12,638 nt of DNA from Pseudomonadota bacterium (GTDB taxonomy: Bacteria; Pseudomonadota; Alphaproteobacteria; Reyranellales; Reyranellaceae), in NCBI GenBank assembly GCA_023436825.1, contig JAEZHS010000200.1:1-12638 (forward strand), read 5' to 3'. Each line of letters starts with the position of its first letter. Within the stretch, counting starts at the first letter, position 1. Below the pieces are notes generated by a model. That model did no database searches. It had not been told where the DNA came from and saw only the letters and a list, made by a program, of their open reading frames with translations. The position numbers were made by a program, and so were the translations under genes. This document shows positions 7,711-12,638 of the stretch, in pieces.

Positions 7711-7723
7711 CGCGGATAGCGAA

Positions 7724-7753
7724 TTGGCACCGTCGCAACCGGCGTGATCTAAC
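7724..7753 (+). promoter_or_regulatory. Weak candidate promoter for the S53 peptidase gene
   Basis: TTGGCA (7724-7729, five of six to TTGACA) is followed after 18 bases by TCTAAC (7748-7753, four of six to TATAAT). Transcription would begin near 7760, giving a leader of about 30 bases. The -35 box lies 13 bases downstream of the 24-base inverted repeat. The match is modest. Confidence 0.28.
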
Positions 7754-7789
7754 CTGTGAACAGTACCGCTAACGCGTGAGTTCACACCA

Positions 7790-10687
7790 ATGGTCAATCC
7801 GCTTGCCGATTCATCGTATCTCGACTTCACAAGCCACGGCACGACGACGGCAACGAGCGTGTCGGATGCCTATCAGCTCACGGGCCCCGCAACGGCCGCG
7901 CCGACGGTCAATGTCGCGTTGGTGCTGCCGCGCGCCAACGATCCGACAGCTCTTCTCGCCGGCGACTGGGCGACGCGCCAGACGACGCTGCAGCAGCTCG
8001 AGCACGACGGCACGCTGTGGTCGACCTACGGCGCCTCGTCGGCCGACTACACCAACACGCTGACGGCGCTGAACGGCATGGGCATCACGGTCCTCGGTGA
8101 CGCCACCGGCAGCGGCGGCTACGTCACCTCGCAGGAGTCCCGCACCATCTGGGTGCAGCTCACAGCAACGCAGTTCGACACGTTCTTCGGCACGTCCTGG
8201 CAACAGGCCTATTCCGAGCAGCAGCAGGGGACGCTGTACTACTGGGAGGGCGGCCTGTCGGTGCCGGACGGCTTGAACGTCAAGGGCGTGTGGTTCGACA
8301 CCTGGCCGATCTGGGGAACCTACCCCGCCGTGTCCGACATGTCGGGCGGGGCGCGGGTCACGCCGCCCCAAGGGCCGCTCAGCATCGGCAACAATCTCTA
8401 CAACACCGGCCAGTCGGTCACGAGCTACGCCGGCGACATCGCCGACCGATACTACAACTTCCCGCTCGCCGGCATCGACATGCCGACCGCGACGATCGGG
8501 CTGGTCGAGCCGGGCATCGGCGATGCGATCCCGACGGGCTCTCACTACACATTCACCGAAGGCTTCAACAGCTTTCGCCACAACGCCGGCTACTCGACCC
8601 CGGGCGACTACTACGTCGTGGCACACAACGGCCAGAGCTACGAGTGGGGCAACCCCGGCGAACGATCGCTCGATCTCGGCGTCGTCATCTCGGCCACCCC
8701 GGGCAGTAGGATCGGTCTCTACTCCGGATCGGGCTTCAACGGCGGCATCGCCCAGTCGAACGCCTACACCGCGTTCCAGGCATCTTTCTGGGACCAGGCG
8801 AACAACCCGGCGGTCGTTTCCTCCTCGTATTCGATCTTCCAGCAATCGGCGCCCGACTCGCCCTTCGCCTACGCGGTCAGGGAGCTCTTCATCGACGCCG
8901 CCTTGCGCAACATCACAATGGTCGAGGCCAACAACGACTGGGGATCGGGCTGGAACTTCGCCAACGGCCTGGCGAACCAGGCGATCAACGTGAGTTCGCC
9001 CTACCTGCTGTCGATCGGCGGCACGTCTCTCTCCACCTTCGCTTCGGCGCCGCTGGACTCCACGATCTCGACGACGCCGTACCCGTCGCAGGCGCTCTAT
9101 GGCCTGGCGATGGCCGGCGACCTGGCGACGATCTGGCGGCTCGTGCAGGGCGGCCTGACCGTGCTGCCGCACAATGTGGGAGCCGACGCCGCCGAGAAGA
9201 CCTTCCTCGAATCGGTGTGGAACTCCCTCACCCTCACGGGAAACAGCTTGCAGCCGAGCTTCGGCATGGGTGACGGCGGCGTCGACACCACTCAGGCAAC
9301 GCCGTCGTACCAGACTGCCTTCGGACTCACCCCGACGACGGTGAATCCGGGAGGCGGGACGGGCCGCGGGACGCCCGACGTCTCCGCCAACGCGGGCGGC
9401 AACATGCTCTATGCCGGCCCGAACTGGGACATGGCGCCGGGGCCGACACCGTCCGGCGGCTACTGGGGCACCAGCGCCGCGACCCCGCTATGGGCGTCGC
9501 TGATCGCCCAGATCGACGCCATCTTCCATGATCAGGGGCTGCCCAACCTCGGCTACGCCAACGACCTGATCTACGCGGCGGCAGCCGTCGCGCCGGCGTC
9601 GTTCAACGACATCACCTACGGCAACAACGTCATGTCGTTCCTGTACGGCGGGCCGATCGACAATGCCGGGACGCAGATCACGCTCACCGGCTACGGCTAC
9701 CATGCAGGTCCCGGCTACGACCTGACGACGGGACTGGGTTCTCCCAACGGCACGCTGCTGGCGCGCGCCCTGACGGCGATCGGCCATTCGCAGATGCACG
9801 ACAGCAGCCCCGCCATGCTCGATCTCGACGACCAAGGCACTTGGAGAAGCGGCGCCGAGCAAAGCCTCATGTTCCAGGCCATGTCGGCGCACGACGCGCA
9901 GGTCGAGCTCACGCTGGGATCGCAGAGCAGCAGCTTCTCCAGCCCGGTCTCGGGCGCCTATGCCTGGACAAGTCGCTTCGCCCAGCAATCGCTGCAATCC
10001 GACTTCGACGCCGATCTCGTGCGCCTCTACGACAAGCAGGCGCTGGGTGTGGCGATGCAGACGCACCTGTCGCTGGACGAGCACCTCGGTGTGTCGATCA
10101 ATTCAACCTCGGCGCAGGCGGTCCAGGGAACACTGACCGCCGACTTCGGCTTTGCCGATTTCCTGTCGGACAGCGGCGCGGTCCGCGTGGCGCGGCCGGT
10201 TGCGGTGGCCGAGACCGCCGGCGGACGCGATGATACCACCGCCATCGTTCGCCTGCGCCAGAACGGCGAAGACAGCCTGTCGCTGACCTTCTACCGCGTC
10301 GACGATCTCTCCGGCTCGATCGGCGGCCTGCAGCCGGGTGACGCCGGCTACGCCGCGGCCGCGCAGGCGCGTGCCTATCACTTGGTCGGCGGCGGAACCT
10401 CGATCAACGGGCCGGGATATGGCGAGTTCCTTCAGGCAGGACTCGCCAACATCGATGCCGGCAACCTGGTCGCCATGAAGCTCGTCAACCACACGAGCGG
10501 CGACACTTTCTGGGGCTTCTCCCAGGGCAATGAAGTGGTGGCCGGCCAACACGTCGGCCATCTGTGGAGCTATGGTCTCAACACCTGGGGCTGGGAAGAT
10601 CTCCGCGGTGGCGGCGACCGTGACTTCAACGACCTCGTCGTGCAACTCGACTTTACCAGCAACTCGGGCCACGGCTGGCTCGTGTAG
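7790..10687 (+). CDS. Sedolisin-type serine-carboxyl peptidase (family S53) with C-terminal DUF4114-like module
   Basis: This 965-residue protein is probably a secreted acid protease. Residues about 38-175 resemble the pro-kumamolisin activation domain, which folds the enzyme and is then cleaved off. The catalytic domain spans about 205-663. Glu291 and Asp295 lie in GERSLDLG, giving the E-x3-D spacing; Asp383 in EANNDWGSG matches the oxyanion-stabilising Asp; and Ser562 lies in GTSAATPLWA. The calcium site is visible as FNDI (Asp607, Ile608) and AGPGYD (Gly640, Gly642, Asp644), followed by TGLGSPNG. About 300 further residues end in WGWEDLRGGGDRDFNDLVVQLDF at 933-955, the DUF4114 hallmark. 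There is no N-terminal signal peptide, no cysteine and only four lysines, which fits export by a C-terminal signal through a type I system; no transporter genes are nearby. Residues about 414-470 look like an insertion relative to compact sedolisins. ATG 7790 has only a weak GTGAG ten bases upstream. The catalytic assignment is firm; the export route is inferred. Confidence 0.93.
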   Translation: MVNPLADSSYLDFTSHGTTTATSVSDAYQLTGPATAAPTVNVALVLPRANDPTALLAGDWATRQTTLQQLEHDGTLWSTYGASSADYTNTLTALNGMGITVLGDATGSGGYVTSQESRTIWVQLTATQFDTFFGTSWQQAYSEQQQGTLYYWEGGLSVPDGLNVKGVWFDTWPIWGTYPAVSDMSGGARVTPPQGPLSIGNNLYNTGQSVTSYAGDIADRYYNFPLAGIDMPTATIGLVEPGIGDAIPTGSHYTFTEGFNSFRHNAGYSTPGDYYVVAHNGQSYEWGNPGERSLDLGVVISATPGSRIGLYSGSGFNGGIAQSNAYTAFQASFWDQANNPAVVSSSYSIFQQSAPDSPFAYAVRELFIDAALRNITMVEANNDWGSGWNFANGLANQAINVSSPYLLSIGGTSLSTFASAPLDSTISTTPYPSQALYGLAMAGDLATIWRLVQGGLTVLPHNVGADAAEKTFLESVWNSLTLTGNSLQPSFGMGDGGVDTTQATPSYQTAFGLTPTTVNPGGGTGRGTPDVSANAGGNMLYAGPNWDMAPGPTPSGGYWGTSAATPLWASLIAQIDAIFHDQGLPNLGYANDLIYAAAAVAPASFNDITYGNNVMSFLYGGPIDNAGTQITLTGYGYHAGPGYDLTTGLGSPNGTLLARALTAIGHSQMHDSSPAMLDLDDQGTWRSGAEQSLMFQAMSAHDAQVELTLGSQSSSFSSPVSGAYAWTSRFAQQSLQSDFDADLVRLYDKQALGVAMQTHLSLDEHLGVSINSTSAQAVQGTLTADFGFADFLSDSGAVRVARPVAVAETAGGRDDTTAIVRLRQNGEDSLSLTFYRVDDLSGSIGGLQPGDAGYAAAAQARAYHLVGGGTSINGPGYGEFLQAGLANIDAGNLVAMKLVNHTSGDTFWGFSQGNEVVAGQHVGHLWSYGLNTWGWEDLRGGGDRDFNDLVVQLDFTSNSGHGWLV

Positions 10688-10695
10688 TCGGTCGA

Positions 10696-11904
10696 TCACG
10701 CCGCGCTGGTCTTCACATGCTCCGGCTGCACGCCCATGCCCAGCAAGCGGGCGGGGATGCGGCGCAGGAACGGCACAGCGTTCAGCAGGCGCGCCGGCCA
10801 CGGCGGACGCAGCGGCCGCGTGCCGGCGAGCGTCGGCGCGATCATGCGATCCTGCACGAACACCTGGGCGGCCTGGGTGGCGCGCACCGGCCAGCGGCGG
10901 CGCTCCTGCACGGCCGCGAGATCCGAGTCCTTCAGCCGCCCCTCCTCGAGCGGGCCAACCAGGATGTTGGCGGCGGCGACCGCATCCTGCACGGCGATGT
11001 TCACGCCGACGCCGCCGATCGGCGACATGGTGTGGGCGGCATCGCCGATGCAGAGCAGGCCGGGCTTCCACCACTTCTCCAGCCGGTCGACGCCCACGGT
11101 CAGAAGCTTGAGATCGTCGACAGTCGCGAGCTCGTGCACGCGGTCGGCCAGGAACGGCATCAGCTCGACGATGCGATCGCGGAACTTCTCGATGCCGGCC
11201 GCCTTCAAGGTCTCGGCCGAGCCCTTGGCGATGACATAGGCGCATTGCCAGTAGTCGCCACGGTCGAGCATGACCAGGATGCTGCCGCGGTCGAAGCGGC
11301 CCATGGTTTCGGCCGAATCGCCGGGCTTGTGGCTGACACGAAACCACAACACATCCATCGGCGCGCCGATCACCACGGGCCGGAAACCCGCGGCCTCACG
11401 CACCGTCGAATGCCGGCCGTCGGCGCCGACGACAAGAGCGGCGCGGATCTCCTCGGGCTTGCCTTCGATGGTGGCGCGCACGCCAACCACGCGGCCGCCC
11501 TCCTCGATCAGGCTGATCGCTTCGGCGTGCATCAGCGCCGTGAAGGCGGGATAGCGCCTGCCCTGGGCCGCCAGAAAATCGAGGAAGTCCCATTGCGGCA
11601 TCATGGCGATGTAGGGCGCGCGTAGGGGCAAGTGGGAGAAGTCCGCCACCATGACGCGCTCCGCGCCGAACTGTCCGGAGAAGCGCATCACCTTCTGGTG
11701 CGGCAGCTTCAGGAACTCGTCCAGGAGGCCGAGCTCGTCCATCACGTTCAGGGTCGAGGGGTGCACGGTGTCGCCGCGGAAGTCGCGCAGGAAGTCGCCG
11801 TGCTTCTCCAGCACCACGGCCTTCACGCCGGAGCGCGCCAACAGGAAACCCAGCATCATGCCCGCCGGGCCGCCGCCGACGATGCAGCACTGGGTCGTGA
11901 TCAG
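10696..11904 (-). CDS. FAD-dependent monooxygenase-like flavoprotein (PHBH/UbiH group), probable CTG start
   Basis: This is a 402-residue group A flavoprotein monooxygenase by its three fingerprints. The dinucleotide-binding GGGPAG is at 10-15 within CCIVGGGPAGMMLGFLLARSG, the DG motif GADGRHSTVRE is around Asp162, and the GD motif IGDAAHTMSPIGGVGVN is around Asp288. Such enzymes use NAD(P)H and oxygen to hydroxylate small, often aromatic, substrates. No ATG, GTG or TTG lies in frame near the N-terminus. The first in-frame ATG (codon at 11859) would cut inside the FAD-binding motif, and the distant GTG at 12132 would overlap the upstream gene by over 200 bases. CTG 11904-11902 forms a CTGA overlap with the stop of the AroM-family gene and has GGGAG eight bases upstream, so I place the start there. 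The C-terminus has a basic, proline-rich stretch (about 362-387). Its stop faces the protease stop across eight bases. Family is firm, substrate unknown, start moderately sure. Confidence 0.88.
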   Translation of the reverse strand: MITTQCCIVGGGPAGMMLGFLLARSGVKAVVLEKHGDFLRDFRGDTVHPSTLNVMDELGLLDEFLKLPHQKVMRFSGQFGAERVMVADFSHLPLRAPYIAMMPQWDFLDFLAAQGRRYPAFTALMHAEAISLIEEGGRVVGVRATIEGKPEEIRAALVVGADGRHSTVREAAGFRPVVIGAPMDVLWFRVSHKPGDSAETMGRFDRGSILVMLDRGDYWQCAYVIAKGSAETLKAAGIEKFRDRIVELMPFLADRVHELATVDDLKLLTVGVDRLEKWWKPGLLCIGDAAHTMSPIGGVGVNIAVQDAVAAANILVGPLEEGRLKDSDLAAVQERRRWPVRATQAAQVFVQDRMIAPTLAGTRPLRPPWPARLLNAVPFLRRIPARLLGMGVQPEHVKTSAA

Positions 11905-12587
11905 TCGAGCATCTCCCGCAACACACGGCCCGTCGCGGTGATCGCCAACAATGCCGGCACGCGGAGCGGGCCTTTGATCCAGTTCTTGGTGGTCGGCGTG
12001 TAGCTCATGCAGTCCATGGCCACGAGATCGGGCTTTTGAGCCGCCAGCCGCCCGGCGGCAGCGGCCGCCTCTCCCTGGCCGGCGCTGGGCGCCAGCGCCT
12101 CGGCCACCACATCGAGGCCCGGCCGCGCCCACATCGACGTGAGCATCTCGCCCTGCTCGGCGAGCGGGATCAGCAGGCCCAGCCTGCCGCGCGGCAGCAG
12201 CCCGATGGCGAGGCCGTTGAGCACGCGCGAGGGGAACAGCACGTTCTCGTCACCGGGCATCGGCGGGAATTCTCCGGTGCAGGCATAGACCAGCACGTCG
12301 CAGCCATCGGCACGCAGCTTGTCGAACACCTCCGGCGAGCGGGCGATCACCGCCTTCTTGGAGATCTTCACGTCGCGGCCGCCGCCCTTCCCGTCTCCTC
12401 GAAGGCGTGTGTAGAGCGTGTCGCCGCCGTTCTCGGGCTGCAGCCGATCGACCTCGTCGTCGGAAAGCCCATCGAGCGCGCCGCGCAGGATCACCTTGGT
12501 GCCGACGGGCGCATGGGCGGCGAACAGCGCGGCGATGTCATCGCGTGGCGCCTGACCGATGGTGACGATGCCGAGAGTTCTGGACAT
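11901..12587 (-). CDS. AroM family protein
   Basis: This 228-residue protein resembles the AroM family. The N-terminus LGIVTIGQAPRDDI and the segments LRGALDGLSDDEV, CTGEFPPM, LFPSRVLNGLAIGLLPRGRLGLLIPL and LVAMDCMSYTP follow the family order and length. AroM was named from its place beside aroL in Escherichia coli; its function is not established. The fold is related to the Asp/Glu racemase superfamily, whose catalysis uses two cysteines. Here Cys103 (in YACTGEF) and Cys193 (in MDCMSY) stand at plausible equivalent places, so a racemase- or decarboxylase-like activity is possible but is only an inference. ATG 12587 is the natural start; GGAAGAG lies 12 bases upstream, rather far, and a TATGAT box six bases before the ATG would instead make the transcript leaderless. 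The gene overlaps the flavoprotein gene through CTGA, so the two form an operon. Confidence 0.86.
   Translation of the reverse strand: MSRTLGIVTIGQAPRDDIAALFAAHAPVGTKVILRGALDGLSDDEVDRLQPENGGDTLYTRLRGDGKGGGRDVKISKKAVIARSPEVFDKLRADGCDVLVYACTGEFPPMPGDENVLFPSRVLNGLAIGLLPRGRLGLLIPLAEQGEMLTSMWARPGLDVVAEALAPSAGQGEAAAAAGRLAAQKPDLVAMDCMSYTPTTKNWIKGPLRVPALLAITATGRVLREMLD
11913..11917 (-). promoter_or_regulatory. Ribosome binding site for the CTG-initiated flavoprotein gene
   Basis: On the minus strand GGGAG lies inside the last codons of the AroM-family gene, eight bases before CTG 11904. Its spacing supports initiation at that codon rather than at the downstream ATG. Confidence 0.5.
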
Positions 12588-12593
12588 ATCGGG

Positions 12594-12599
12594 ATCATA
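12594..12599 (-). promoter_or_regulatory. Candidate -10 box (TATGAT) of the AroM-family operon
   Basis: TATGAT on the minus strand matches TATAAT at five of six positions and ends six bases before ATG 12587. With normal geometry transcription would begin at or next to the A of the ATG, giving a leaderless mRNA. No good -35 box is seen 16-18 bases upstream, where GC-rich repeats stand instead. A promoter further right, outside the window, is equally possible. Confidence 0.25.
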
Positions 12600-12609
12600 C
12601 TCTTCCGGA

Positions 12610-12631
12610 CCGCGCGCGGGCCGCGCGCGGG
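12610..12631. repeat. Two tandem copies of an 11-mer, each with a self-complementary 10-base core
   Basis: CCGCGCGCGGG occurs twice back to back (12610-12620 and 12621-12631). Each CCGCGCGCGG core is its own reverse complement, and the repeat step of 11 bases is about one helical turn. It lies 23-44 bases upstream of the AroM-family start codon on the minus strand. It may be an operator or hairpin, or simply a local GC run. Confidence 0.5.
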
Positions 12632-12638
12632 GCGGGAG

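Noticed and set aside
7811..9172. 453-codon minus-strand open frame opposite the S53 peptidase
   Set aside because: Arg/Val/Gly-rich shadow; the plus strand holds conserved catalytic residues.
7790..10687. Subtilisin-family (S8) protease
   Set aside because: The serine motif is GTSAATP in a sedolisin context, and the E-x3-D pair plus S53 calcium-site residues are present; there is no subtilisin Asp/His pair.
10717..11625. 302-codon plus-strand open frame opposite the flavoprotein
   Set aside because: Composition of a shadow frame; the minus-strand protein has three FAD-monooxygenase motifs.
10696..12132. Flavoprotein starting at GTG 12132
   Set aside because: The added 76 residues are shadow-like (Arg/Gly/Ala) and would overlap the AroM-family gene by more than 200 bases.
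1..12638. CRISPR array, insertion sequence, tRNA, integrase, phage or defence genes
   Set aside because: No repeat-spacer pattern, transposase, tRNA-like cloverleaf or phage/defence motif was seen; every longer stretch is explained by metabolic, transport or protease genes.

Overview
The window is dense, GC-rich bacterial DNA (about two thirds G+C by eye, not counted) with almost no non-coding space. The gene families, the strong third-position G/C bias and a CTATGT-type -10 element suggest an alphaproteobacterium, of the broad Rhizobiales or Rhodospirillales kind. No rRNA, tRNA or other marker is present, so this is inference. I see no insertion sequence, CRISPR array, tRNA, integrase or origin.

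Left part, plus strand, 1-7000. The window opens inside the catalytic large subunit of a xanthine dehydrogenase-type molybdenum hydroxylase, of which only the C-terminal 205 codons are present. An IclR-family regulator follows, then a complete five-gene peptide/opine/nickel-type (Dpp/Opp) ABC importer: a binding protein with a twin-arginine-like signal peptide, two permeases and two ATPases. The importer genes are packed with a 10-base gap, two ATGA overlaps and a short final overlap, so they are surely one operon. The regulator ends 19 bases before the binding protein and probably belongs to the same unit. A reasonable reading is a catabolic module: IclR senses a small organic molecule, the ABC system imports it or a precursor, and the molybdenum enzyme hydroxylates or oxidises it. 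The substrate cannot be read from sequence.

Middle part, plus strand, 7001-10687. A small FMN-dependent quinone/chromate reductase of the ChrR/YieF type has its own plausible promoter. A 24-base inverted repeat follows it, and then a 965-residue sedolisin (peptidase family S53). The protease has a propeptide, the Glu/Asp/Asp/Ser catalytic set and the calcium site. It lacks an N-terminal signal peptide, has no cysteine, and ends in a DUF4114-like module, which suggests export by a one-step (type I) route. It is the most unusual protein in the window.

Right part, minus strand, 12638-10696. An AroM-family protein is followed by a group A FAD-dependent monooxygenase-like flavoprotein. The two appear translationally coupled through a CTGA overlap, which would make CTG the start codon of the flavoprotein. 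This pair converges on the protease gene with only 8 bases between the stop codons. Upstream of the AroM gene are a candidate leaderless -10 box and two tandem self-complementary 11-mers.
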